From positions 1 to 23,235 of the IMG/VR virus record IMGVR_UViG_3300033146_005163: DNA of 23,235 bases; one strand, given 5' to 3'. Below, piece after piece: positions 13,483 through 21,055 of this stretch. The notes below the pieces were generated by a model. The model ran no database searches and was not told the origin of the DNA. It saw only the letters and a program-made list of their open reading frames with translations. Position 1 is the first letter of the stretch. The number at the start of each line of letters is the position of its first letter. The position numbers and the translations under genes are program-made. This stretch comes from a virus.

Positions 13483-13926
13483 TTGGGGGAATTAAACATA
13501 ATTGAAATAGCGCAGGCTTTCGGGCTCCCCGGTCTGGTGTTTATTATTTGGTACTGGGAAAAAAGAGAGGCCGGGAAAAAAGCGGTTCAGCATCAAATAG
13601 AGCTGGATCAAAAAAGAAAAGAACACCAGGAACTTCTTGCGATTGAAACAGAAAAAGTCCGCCATCTTAAGGATAACCAGAAAGAAATAATTACAACTTT
13701 CCAGCAAAACCGGGATGCAATCCTGACTCAATTCGAGAAGTACATGGCTGAAATGAGGCAGATGTATGTAAACAATGCCTCCCTGGTAAAAAACTACCAG
13801 GCAATGTCAGCAGACTTAAAAGACGCATATATCCTGAACTCCCAGTCGATGACAAGATTATATGAAGAATTGAGACACAGATATCTTGAAGGCGCACCGC
13901 CAATGGCAGACAAAGACACGAAATAG
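13483..13926 (+). CDS. Single-TM coiled-coil protein, first late gene
   Basis: 147 residues. The start is TTG 13483, five bases after AGGGAGG (13471-13477); no ATG is available nearby. Residues 10-28 form one membrane segment (AFGLPGLVFIIWYWEK), followed by a long charged helix rich in Lys, Glu and Gln to about residue 130, predicted as a coiled coil facing the cytoplasm or periplasm. This architecture is common in late-operon leaders next to the terminase genes of Mu-like phages and resembles holin-associated or Rz-like proteins, but no defined family is recognised. Confidence 0.8.
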   Translation: MGELNIIEIAQAFGLPGLVFIIWYWEKREAGKKAVQHQIELDQKRKEHQELLAIETEKVRHLKDNQKEIITTFQQNRDAILTQFEKYMAEMRQMYVNNASLVKNYQAMSADLKDAYILNSQSMTRLYEELRHRYLEGAPPMADKDTK

Positions 13927-13934
13927 GAGAAGGC

Positions 13935-14192
13935 ATGAGCGAAATAAAACTTGAAGTAATGGCAATGAGAGGTCGGCTTGAAGAACTGAAGCAGGAAAGA
14001 AATTTACTGGTTTTATCTATTCAGGATCGAATCAAAGCAGCCAGGTCTGCCCTGTCTATGTTCAGCTTAAAGTCTATCATAGATGTTCCTGTTGAAGTCG
14101 CAGCACGGGAACTTGTCGAGGCTGTCAACAAAAAAGTCGAGCTTAAAAAAGTGCTGTCACAGATTGAGAGCATAAAATCGGAGCTTCCCTAA
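13935..14192 (+). CDS. Small coiled-coil protein upstream of terminase
   Basis: 85 residues from ATG 13935 (AGGAGA six bases upstream). The sequence is almost entirely helical with heptad-like spacing (KLEVMAMRGRLEELKQERN, LVEAVNKKVELKKVLSQI). Proteins of this size and type often precede the small terminase gene in Mu-like phages; a function is not known to me. Its stop overlaps the next start (TAATG, 14190-14194). Confidence 0.8.
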   Translation: MSEIKLEVMAMRGRLEELKQERNLLVLSIQDRIKAARSALSMFSLKSIIDVPVEVAARELVEAVNKKVELKKVLSQIESIKSELP

Positions 14193-14713
14193 TGGGCGAA
14201 CATACGCGGACCAGAACCAAAATAGAAACCGAACTTCCGCAAAAACTGCGTGAACAGCTTAACCGGCTTTTGCTCGAAGGTGCCACATATGAGGAATGCT
14301 CAAACTGGTGCAAGGAGCAGGGGTTTGACATAAGCAAATCTTCAGTGGGCAGATACGGGAAAAGCTTTTTTGAGTACCACAAACAGTTCTTGCAATTCGA
14401 GGATAAGGTCCGGAGCTTAAAATCCGAGGTTGGGGAAGGTTTAACTCTGGATGAAATGCTTTCGAAAATCCTGCTGAAAACCGCAATTGAGCGGGTTATG
14501 GCCGGGGAAGCGGAGTTTGACGAAATCATGACGCTCATGGAGAAAACAGGAAGGTTTCAATATTCAAATATAGCCAGGGAAAAGTTTAAGGCTGATATTG
14601 AAGACCGAATACTCGCAGCAGCAGACAATGTTGAAAAAATAGCTCAAAACGGCGGGGTTTCATCTGAAGTTATTCAAACCATACGCACAGAAATACTTGG
14701 GATCAACACATGA
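14192..14713 (+). CDS. Small terminase-like protein (Mu gp27, DUF3486)
   Basis: 173 residues. ATG 14192 overlaps the previous stop. The N-terminal third carries an HTH-type segment: LPQKLREQLNRLLLEGATYE, then WCKEQGFDISKSSVGRYGK, which is the DUF3486 signature. The rest is helical and ends in ILGIN. Position directly before the large terminase fits a DNA-recognition subunit of the packaging motor. The last four bases overlap the next gene (ATGA). Confidence 0.88.
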   Translation: MGEHTRTRTKIETELPQKLREQLNRLLLEGATYEECSNWCKEQGFDISKSSVGRYGKSFFEYHKQFLQFEDKVRSLKSEVGEGLTLDEMLSKILLKTAIERVMAGEAEFDEIMTLMEKTGRFQYSNIAREKFKADIEDRILAAADNVEKIAQNGGVSSEVIQTIRTEILGINT

Positions 14714-16137
14714 TGGGAAATGCCAAAATAATACCGGAAAACCGGAAAGCGTACTTCCTGCCCTATCAGGCTGCCTGGTCAGCAGACGACAACAGGCTCA
14801 AGCTTATGGAAAAAGCCAGGCAGATAGGTATTTCCCTGACAACCGGGTACAAGGTCACAGAGCGCACAGCAGCCCAGGACGCAAGATATGACCAGTGGGT
14901 AAGCTCCAGGGATGATCTTCAAGCCAGGCTGTTTCTTGAAGACTGTAAATTTTTTGCAAATATGCTCAAGGTTGCTGCTGAGGATATGGGACAGATCGTT
15001 ATTGATGAAAAGCAGGGCATTTCAGCCTATGTGCTGCACTTTGCCAACGGTCACAGAATCCATAGCCTGAGCAGCCATCCTGATGCACAGGCAGGAAAAC
15101 GGGGCGGACGGGTGCTTGATGAGTTTGCCTTAAACCCGAAATCAAGAGAGCTCTGGGCAATAGCTTATCCTGGAATAACCTGGGGAGGAACCCTGGAAGT
15201 TATTTCAACTCACAGGGGAAGCCAGTCTTTTTTCAACCAGATAATCCGTGAAATACGTGAACGCGGAAACCCGAAAAAAATAAGCCTTCACCGCGTAACC
15301 CTGGAAGATGCACTTAACCAGGGTTTTCTCTGGAAGCTTCAGCAGCACCTGGCTCCTGATGACGACATCCAGGGCATGAATGAATCCCAATATTTTGATT
15401 TCGTAAAATCAGGCTGTGCGGATGAAGAAAGTTTCAGGCAGGAATATATGTGTGATCCTGCTGATGATGACTCGGCATTTTTGGAATATGATCTGATAGC
15501 ATCCTGTGAATACGGTATGCGGGTTGATAACTGGGGGCCGGAAGAACTGGAGAGGCCAGAAGGACAGTTGTTTGCGGGTGTGGATATTGGAAGAAAACAC
15601 GACCTGACCGTTATCTGGGTTTTGGAAAAACTGGGCGATGTTCTTTATACCCGGAATATAACCTGTTTAAAAAACATGTCCAAGCCAGACCAGGAAAAAA
15701 TACTCTGGCCCATAATGCAGTATATGAACAGAACCTGCATAGATAATACGGGGCTGGGCATCGGCTGGACTGATGATGCTGAAAAAAAATTCGGGAAATA
15801 CAGAATAGAAGGCATAACCTTTACGGGCAGAGCCAAAGAAGAAATGGCTTATCCGCTACGGGGTGCATTTGAAGATAAAAAAATCAGGATACCTTACGAT
15901 CCGGAAGTCAGAGCAGATTTACGAAGCATAACAAAGCAGACAACAACGTCCGGCAATATCAGGTTTACAGCAGAGCGCAGCAAAGACGGACATGCCGACA
16001 GATTCTGGGCATTGGCTTTGGCAATCCATGCAGCAGGTTCAGGAACATCCGGCATACCAAGAATACAAAGCGCCGGAAACCCAAACATAAACAGACAATA
16101 TTATGACCGGCCTGAAATGTCAGGCTATTTGGAATAA
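14710..16137 (+). CDS. Large terminase subunit (Mu gp28 type)
   Basis: 475 residues from ATG 14710, overlapping the previous stop. The ATPase half has a degenerate Walker A, EKARQIGISL (34-43), lacking the usual P-loop Lys after the Gly, as seen in other gp28-like terminases, and Walker B RVLDEFAL (134-141). The nuclease half keeps acidic residues in AGVDIGRKHDLT (D292), CIDNTGLGIG (D345) and DGHADRFWALALA (D426/D430), a RNase H-like fold. It is the motor that packages phage DNA into the head, in Mu by a headful mechanism that includes flanking host DNA. Two bases separate it from the portal gene. Confidence 0.93.
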   Translation: MMGNAKIIPENRKAYFLPYQAAWSADDNRLKLMEKARQIGISLTTGYKVTERTAAQDARYDQWVSSRDDLQARLFLEDCKFFANMLKVAAEDMGQIVIDEKQGISAYVLHFANGHRIHSLSSHPDAQAGKRGGRVLDEFALNPKSRELWAIAYPGITWGGTLEVISTHRGSQSFFNQIIREIRERGNPKKISLHRVTLEDALNQGFLWKLQQHLAPDDDIQGMNESQYFDFVKSGCADEESFRQEYMCDPADDDSAFLEYDLIASCEYGMRVDNWGPEELERPEGQLFAGVDIGRKHDLTVIWVLEKLGDVLYTRNITCLKNMSKPDQEKILWPIMQYMNRTCIDNTGLGIGWTDDAEKKFGKYRIEGITFTGRAKEEMAYPLRGAFEDKKIRIPYDPEVRADLRSITKQTTTSGNIRFTAERSKDGHADRFWALALAIHAAGSGTSGIPRIQSAGNPNINRQYYDRPEMSGYLE

Positions 16138-16139
16138 AC

Positions 16140-17555
16140 ATGGACAAAGACCTCACAGAAAAACTCTCAAATGAATTTGCATCCCGTTCCAGATCATGGG
16201 ACTGGGACGGACTTTTTGGCTGCCTTCCGGATCCTGATCCCATACTGGAAAAACTGGGGGAGTCCGTTCATGTTTACCGGTCGCTTATGTCAGATGCTCA
16301 TGTCTGGGCGTGCATGACATCAAGAATTTACGGAGTGCTTGCCCGTGAATGGAAATTAAAGCTTCCCGGAAATACGAAAAACAAACCTGCATCTGAAAAA
16401 GCATTACAGGCATTTAAAGAAGATTTGACAGCCCTGCCCATGCAAAATATCATAACAGACATTCTCATGGCTCCGCTTTACGGTATTTCCCCCTGTGAAA
16501 TAACATGGGAAAAAGGAAAAAGATGGAAGCCTGGGAGTATCCAGGGGAAGCCTGCCGAATGGTTTGCATATTCATTTGAAAACGAGCCCAGGTTCTTATC
16601 AATGTCCCATGTTCTGGAAGGTGAACCTCTTCCTGATATGAAATTTTTAATGCCCAGGCATTTTCCGACATACAAAAATCCATACGGGGAAAGAACCCTG
16701 TCCAGGTGCTTCTGGCCCGTAGCTTTTAAACGCGGAGGCTTTAAATTCTGGGCAGTATTTGCAGAAAAATTCGGAATGCCCTGGCCGGTTGGAAAAGTGC
16801 CCGGAAGTACAAGCGACACCCAAAGGCTGGACCTTCTGACCAGGCTCAGGCAAATGGTGCAGGATGCAGTTGCGGTTATTAATGACGACCAGTCAATCGA
16901 AATGCACGAATCAGGCAGTAAAACAGGTTCCGCAGATATCTACGAGCGGCTTATAACAGCATCCAATAGGGAAATAAGTAAAGCAATCCTGGGTCAGACT
17001 CTAACAACGGAAGTGGGCAGTTCAGGTTCCTATGCAGCATCAAAATCACACATGGACGTGCGCCAGGAAATCATAGACGCAGACAAAAAAATGACAGAAG
17101 AACAATTCAATATCCTGTCGAGATGGTACTGCAAGCTAAACTTTCCGGAAGCTGAGCCGCCTGTGTTTTATTTTTACGAATCTGAAGATCTCCAGCTTGA
17201 AAGATCTGAACGGGATGAAAAATTATCAAATCAGGGCGTGAAATTTCAGCAGCAATACTATGAGCGGGCCTATGGATTTGAAAAAGGGGATATCGAAGTG
17301 CCAGCGGCGCCTGAGGAGAAATCCGATTTTTTAAAAAAATCGGATTTCTTTGAATCTGCTGGGGCTGACGACGAAATAGGCGCAATCATGGAGCTTGCAG
17401 CCCAGGCAGGCCAGACTATTATTGAAAAGCAGGTTAAGTCTGCATTTAAAGCACTGGACAGTTTAAGCCTGTCATCAGCTTTCCAGGAAAAGCTTGCTCG
17501 TGCAAAATTCTTCTGCGGTCTTGCAGGTGCAGCAGATGAAATTGAGGAGCAATAA
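16140..17555 (+). CDS. Portal protein (Mu gp29, DUF935)
   Basis: 471 residues from ATG 16140. Typical DUF935 features are present: an N-terminal segment DPDPILEKLGESVHVYRSLM followed by SDAHVWACMTSRI, the YGISPCEITW and MPRHFPTYKNPYGERTLSRC motifs, FAEKFGMPWPVGK, and ILGQTLTTEVGSSGSYAASK. The dodecameric portal forms the DNA channel and docks the terminase. Odd point: near residue 395 the sequence EKSDFLKKSDFFES is encoded by a perfect 31-bp palindrome, which looks like a small palindromic insertion into the C-terminal tail. The stop overlaps the next start by one base (TAATG). Confidence 0.93.
   Translation: MDKDLTEKLSNEFASRSRSWDWDGLFGCLPDPDPILEKLGESVHVYRSLMSDAHVWACMTSRIYGVLAREWKLKLPGNTKNKPASEKALQAFKEDLTALPMQNIITDILMAPLYGISPCEITWEKGKRWKPGSIQGKPAEWFAYSFENEPRFLSMSHVLEGEPLPDMKFLMPRHFPTYKNPYGERTLSRCFWPVAFKRGGFKFWAVFAEKFGMPWPVGKVPGSTSDTQRLDLLTRLRQMVQDAVAVINDDQSIEMHESGSKTGSADIYERLITASNREISKAILGQTLTTEVGSSGSYAASKSHMDVRQEIIDADKKMTEEQFNILSRWYCKLNFPEAEPPVFYFYESEDLQLERSERDEKLSNQGVKFQQQYYERAYGFEKGDIEVPAAPEEKSDFLKKSDFFESAGADDEIGAIMELAAQAGQTIIEKQVKSAFKALDSLSLSSAFQEKLARAKFFCGLAGAADEIEEQ
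17318..17348. repeat. 31-bp near-perfect palindrome inside the portal gene
   Basis: GAAATCCGATTTTTT (17318-17332) and AAAAAATCGGATTTC (17334-17348) are exact inverses with one base between. In frame it encodes EKSDFLKKSDF, a repeated KSDF peptide. It would form a 15-bp DNA cruciform or a strong RNA hairpin with little or no loop. It resembles protein-embedded palindromic elements known from other bacteria, but I cannot name a family. Confidence 0.9.
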
Positions 17556-18802
17556 TGCTTGGAATCCGTAATGACTGGGACCAGCCTTTTGAAGAGGCAA
17601 TAGATTATTTCAGGTCAAAAGAAATAAAGCTTTCCCCTGAAGGCTGGGAGCAGGTCTGGGAAGATGCTAATGCAGGCGCGTTCACAGTTGCACAGGTAAC
17701 AGAAATTGACGTACTCCAGGATATAAAAGACGCACTCACAAAAGCACAGGAGCAGGGCTGGACATACAGGCAGTTTCAAAAAGAAATAGTTCCGGAGCTG
17801 CAAAAAAAAGGCTGGCTGGGAAAAGGCGGTTTAAATGCTAGCCGCAGGTATTACCAGCAGACAGAAGTTGCCGAAACAAGGCCCTGGCTTCAATACCTGG
17901 CGGTCATGGATTCCGTGACACGAAAACGGCACAGGGAAATGGATAAAAAGGTTTACCGGATAGATTCCCCAGTATGGGATTCCTGGTATCCGCCCAACGG
18001 CTTCCGATGCAGATGCAGAACAAGAACTCTTTCAGATGATGATTTAAAAGAAAAAGGCATTAAACCGGAAACCAAACTTCCAAAAGGGGCAGTGCCGGAC
18101 AAAGGCTGGAATTATCATCCGGGAAAAGCAGGCATGAACGCATGGAAACCGGACGGAAAGATCGAAGCCAGGCCGGATAAAAAAATTAATATCAAGCCGA
18201 GCAGCCATCCAAAAACTCATACAGAAGCAGAAAACAGGCTGTCGGAAAAATTCAACATCCGGTCCGACTTGAAAGGCATTCCTCCTGAACTGGCTGATCA
18301 GATAGAGCAGGCATTAACTGATGTTGGGGAGCGGTATCCGCGTATTGTTGAAATTATGAATTATATCGGAACCGGTGATGATCCGAAAATATGGGATGAT
18401 GGATTTGGGAAAGACCGGGGCGCATTTAATAAATTTGGGAACAATATTTATCTGAATCCGAAATTATGGTCTGATCCTGGATATATAGATATGTACAAAA
18501 AAATGATGCGTGACGGGGATGTGGCAGGGGATCCTGATAAGCTTCATCCTATGCACGCAACGATAATTCATGAATTGGGCCATGCTGTTGACGCTTTTTT
18601 TATGACATATATGACTGGAAAAGATGAGGCGGTTCGTGAATTTAAAAGAACACCGCGCAGCGGGATTGGAAAATACGGCGCAAGAGATCCTGATGAAGGG
18701 TTTGCCGAGGGCTTTTTGATTATGATGTCAGAGCCGGAAAATAAGTGGTCTGGGTATGTTAAAAAACTATCGAAATTCATTGAAAAGCACATGCAGGAAT
18801 AA
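17555..18802 (+). CDS. F/MuF head morphogenesis protein fused to zincin-like domain
   Basis: 415 residues. ATG 17555 overlaps the portal stop. Residues 1-205 are a Mu gp30/gpF-type minor head domain: helices around QTEVAETRPWL, then the conserved HREMDKKVYRIDSPVWDSWY, PPNGFRCRCRTRTL and the closing KGWNYHPGKAG. Residues about 225-415 are a separate domain with IIHELGHAVDAFF (H339, E340, H343) and DPDEGFAEGF (E381/E385), the HExxH plus downstream Glu of a zinc metallopeptidase. MuF proteins with C-terminal effector domains are known in temperate phages and are carried in the virion or exported as toxins. No immunity gene is obvious beside it. The C-terminal part looks different in codon use from the first half. 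Confidence 0.9.
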   Translation: MLGIRNDWDQPFEEAIDYFRSKEIKLSPEGWEQVWEDANAGAFTVAQVTEIDVLQDIKDALTKAQEQGWTYRQFQKEIVPELQKKGWLGKGGLNASRRYYQQTEVAETRPWLQYLAVMDSVTRKRHREMDKKVYRIDSPVWDSWYPPNGFRCRCRTRTLSDDDLKEKGIKPETKLPKGAVPDKGWNYHPGKAGMNAWKPDGKIEARPDKKINIKPSSHPKTHTEAENRLSEKFNIRSDLKGIPPELADQIEQALTDVGERYPRIVEIMNYIGTGDDPKIWDDGFGKDRGAFNKFGNNIYLNPKLWSDPGYIDMYKKMMRDGDVAGDPDKLHPMHATIIHELGHAVDAFFMTYMTGKDEAVREFKRTPRSGIGKYGARDPDEGFAEGFLIMMSEPENKWSGYVKKLSKFIEKHMQE

Positions 18803-18808
18803 AAAAAA

Positions 18809-19270
18809 ATGGGTGAAGCATCAGTAATAATCAGGGATCAGGGAGTCCGCCGCCTGCTCCGAAGATTTGCAGACAAGGTTAAAAAACCTGGCCCGGCCCT
18901 GGCGGAAATCGGTGAAACCGGCATGTCTGCCATTGATGATGTTTTTGACAGTGAGGGCGGAGGTTCCTGGCCTGACCTGAAAGAATCCACAAAAAGACAA
19001 AGACTCAAGGTTGGAAAATGGCCCGGAAAAATGCTTCAACGATCAGGCGCAGCAGGAGGTCTTTTAGGCTCAATTAATTACAAAAAGGTGTCAAAAGGCG
19101 CAGACGGTCCCAAAGTAATCTGGGGCACAAACAAGGTTTACGCACGGGTTCATCACTTTGGATATAAAAAACGAAACATTCCTGCAAGGCCGTATATGGT
19201 TTTCAACAGATCAACCATAGATAAATTCAAGGACATACTCAGGAGGTATCTGGCAGATGTCAATAAATAA
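18809..19270 (+). CDS. Virion morphogenesis protein (Mu gpG / tail completion)
   Basis: 153 residues from ATG 18809 (AGGA at 18794-18797, followed by an A-run). The family signature is present: RFADKVKKPGPALAEIGETG, GGGSWPDLKESTKRQR, KMLQRSGAAGGLLGSI, YARVHHFGYKKRNIPARPYM and a terminal helix. The phage virion morphogenesis family includes Mu gpG and P2 gpS, which finish the head-tail joint. The last 14 bases overlap the next gene. Confidence 0.9.
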   Translation: MGEASVIIRDQGVRRLLRRFADKVKKPGPALAEIGETGMSAIDDVFDSEGGGSWPDLKESTKRQRLKVGKWPGKMLQRSGAAGGLLGSINYKKVSKGADGPKVIWGTNKVYARVHHFGYKKRNIPARPYMVFNRSTIDKFKDILRRYLADVNK

Positions 19271-19727
19271 AAAACAATTTGAAGAACTGATAAAAAGCAC
19301 CCTGGAAGAATTTGCATCTAAAATGAATACCGAGGCTGCTGTCAACCTGCTCCTGGGCACAGCAGCAAAAGAGTCAAATTTCGGCACATATTTAAGGCAG
19401 GTGAGAGGCCCTGCATTGGGTTTTTTCCAGATGGAACCTGCAACCGAAGCAGGCATCTGGAGAAACTATATCGTAAATATGGGCAAGATGGGCGAACGTA
19501 TTCTTCTTATAACAGGTGTTTCCGGCCCTGATCTGCCGGCATTAAGGGCTAATATCGCATATCAGATCATTATGGCAAGACTGCATTACCGGAGAATCCC
19601 TGCACCCTTGCCTGCTGCTGATGATGTTTGCGGGCTGGGGAAATACTGGAAAAAATACTATAACACTTACAAAGGCAGGGGCACAGCTAAACAGTTTGTT
19701 AAAAAATACAAAAAATATGTGGGGTAA
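19257..19727 (+). CDS. Lytic transglycosylase-like protein
   Basis: 156 residues from ATG 19257; AGGAGG at 19241-19246 lies ten bases upstream inside gpG. LLLGTAAKESNFGTYLRQ holds E39, the likely catalytic Glu of a lysozyme-like fold, followed by GPALGFFQMEPAT, the LGxFQ strand found in SLT-type enzymes. The Lys-rich tail (FVKKYKKYVG) may contact the cell wall. There is no signal peptide. Its place among head genes suggests a virion-associated peptidoglycan-cleaving protein used at entry, though it could serve as the endolysin, as no other one is seen in the window. Confidence 0.78.
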   Translation: MSINKKQFEELIKSTLEEFASKMNTEAAVNLLLGTAAKESNFGTYLRQVRGPALGFFQMEPATEAGIWRNYIVNMGKMGERILLITGVSGPDLPALRANIAYQIIMARLHYRRIPAPLPAADDVCGLGKYWKKYYNTYKGRGTAKQFVKKYKKYVG

Positions 19728-19729
19728 TC

Positions 19730-20665
19730 ATGGCAGGATTTAATGATTGGATAGAAATATTTAAAGGCGGAACACAGGCTGATGCAGATGGCAGGTTGCA
19801 CGATGGAGACGCGCTGATCGACATGGCTGTCAGCACATTTGATCCTGAAAAAATGGAACCGCCCCTTGTGGTAGGCCACCCAAAAGACAATGCCCCTGCA
19901 TTTGGCTGGGTTCAGGGATTAAAGAAAGCGGTCAAGGACGGAAGTAAAGTCCTGATGATGAAAGCAAAAGATGTAGTACCGGAGTTTGCCGAGCTTGTAA
20001 AAGCAAACATATACAAAAAACGATCTGCATCCTTTTTCCCTGACGGGAGGCTCCGCCATGTAGGATTTCTGGGCGGTGCAATCCCGGCAGTAAAAGGTCT
20101 GGCAGATATGGAATTTAAAGAAGCTGAAGCAATCAGTTTTGAGTTTTCAGCAGAAAAACAGGAGGAAAAAGATATGGGGTTTACCCAGGAAGAAATGGAC
20201 AAGGCTGTAGAAGTCGCAGTTGGAAAAGCGCAGGAAAAGGCATCCATTGAATTTGCTGAAAAAGAACGTGCGGCAGCCCTGGAAAATGACAGGGAAAAGG
20301 CACGAACAAGGCTGAAGGAACTCCGGGAAAAAGGCAATATCCCCCCGGCAGTTTTCATTTCCGGGACCGCTGAGTTTATGGATTCCCAGCATGGGACAAG
20401 CTTTGATTTTAAAGCTGATGACGGGGAAAAGAAACAGACCCCCGCAGCATGGCTTTTAAGCTTTATGGAAAATCTGGATACGGTGCTGGAGCCGTTAGCC
20501 GACAACCTGACAACGGAATTTGCCAGCAAGGACAAGGCTGACAAAGATAAAACCAAACAGGAAAAAGAAGCTGAGGAAGACGAGGCAAATGCAAAAGACA
20601 TTGCAAACCGTGTTGCCCCCAAAAAAACCGGATGGTTTGACTGGGGAAAAAATAAGGAGGAATAG
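19730..20665 (+). CDS. Head maturation protease with C-terminal scaffold (Mu gpI type)
   Basis: 311 residues from ATG 19730. The protease domain (1-140) has PPLVVGHPKDNAPAFGWVQG (H50) and RSASFFPDGRLRHVGFLGGA (S99/S101 candidates) followed by IPAVKGL, the pattern of Mu gp32 proteases. From residue 149 a charged coiled-coil scaffold begins (AQEKASIEFAEKERAAALEN), ending in a Lys/Glu-rich tail and KTGWFDWGKNKEE. As in Mu, the 3' half carries its own start. The protease is expected to trim scaffold and capsid proteins during head maturation. Confidence 0.92.
   Translation: MAGFNDWIEIFKGGTQADADGRLHDGDALIDMAVSTFDPEKMEPPLVVGHPKDNAPAFGWVQGLKKAVKDGSKVLMMKAKDVVPEFAELVKANIYKKRSASFFPDGRLRHVGFLGGAIPAVKGLADMEFKEAEAISFEFSAEKQEEKDMGFTQEEMDKAVEVAVGKAQEKASIEFAEKERAAALENDREKARTRLKELREKGNIPPAVFISGTAEFMDSQHGTSFDFKADDGEKKQTPAAWLLSFMENLDTVLEPLADNLTTEFASKDKADKDKTKQEKEAEEDEANAKDIANRVAPKKTGWFDWGKNKEE
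20174..20665 (+). CDS. Nested in-frame scaffold protein (Mu gpZ analogue)
   Basis: An internal ATG at 20174 lies in the same frame as the protease (codon 149) and follows AGGAGG (20160-20165) by eight bases, as good as any site in the late block. Translation from it gives 163 residues of scaffold without the protease domain. Mu gene I contains gene Z in just this way, and lambda C/Nu3 is similar. A higher copy number of scaffold than protease would result. Confidence 0.8.
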   Translation: MGFTQEEMDKAVEVAVGKAQEKASIEFAEKERAAALENDREKARTRLKELREKGNIPPAVFISGTAEFMDSQHGTSFDFKADDGEKKQTPAAWLLSFMENLDTVLEPLADNLTTEFASKDKADKDKTKQEKEAEEDEANAKDIANRVAPKKTGWFDWGKNKEE

Positions 20666-20668
20666 AAT

Positions 20669-21043
20669 ATGGCAGGTACATTAGGAGCTGAAGAAAATGC
20701 TGAAGCAGGTCAAAGTCAGCTTGTAGCAGGTGAAAATTGCCGGCAGAAAGCGGCAGTAATTGCCAGCGGTGAAGGAGTTCTTCTGCGTGGAGCAGTGTTG
20801 GAAGTCAACGGCACATCCTACGAATATGAAGAACTGACCGCAGCAGCAGGCGTAAATGCCAGGGCAATTCTGGCAGAAGATGTGGATGCCACATCAGCAG
20901 CAGCAGACGCCGAAGTATATCTTGCAGGCAAATACAGGACATCAGATCTTGTATGGCCCGCCGGCATTGCAGATGCCCAGAAAAATGCCGCAATTCTGGC
21001 TCTCCAGGATCGGGGCATAATCCTTGATTCTGATTTTATATAA
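20669..21043 (+). CDS. Head decoration protein (lambda gpD-like)
   Basis: 124 residues from ATG 20669 behind AAGGAGGAA (20654-20662). It fits the HDPD family: an N-terminal arm, then VIASGEGVLLRGAVLEVNG, ARAILAEDVDATSAAADAEV, YLAGKYRTSDLVWPAG and the terminal helix AQKNAAILALQDRGI. Lambda D trimers stabilise the expanded head. It precedes an E-type capsid gene, as D precedes E in lambda, and replaces the Mu head-shell gene set. Confidence 0.9.
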   Translation: MAGTLGAEENAEAGQSQLVAGENCRQKAAVIASGEGVLLRGAVLEVNGTSYEYEELTAAAGVNARAILAEDVDATSAAADAEVYLAGKYRTSDLVWPAGIADAQKNAAILALQDRGIILDSDFI

Positions 21044-21055
21044 AGGAGACAAAGT

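Noticed and set aside
19912-20622. Minus-strand ORF of 236 codons
   Set aside because: Antisense shadow of the protease/scaffold gene; composition is Ser/Ala/Phe-rich and no family is recognisable.
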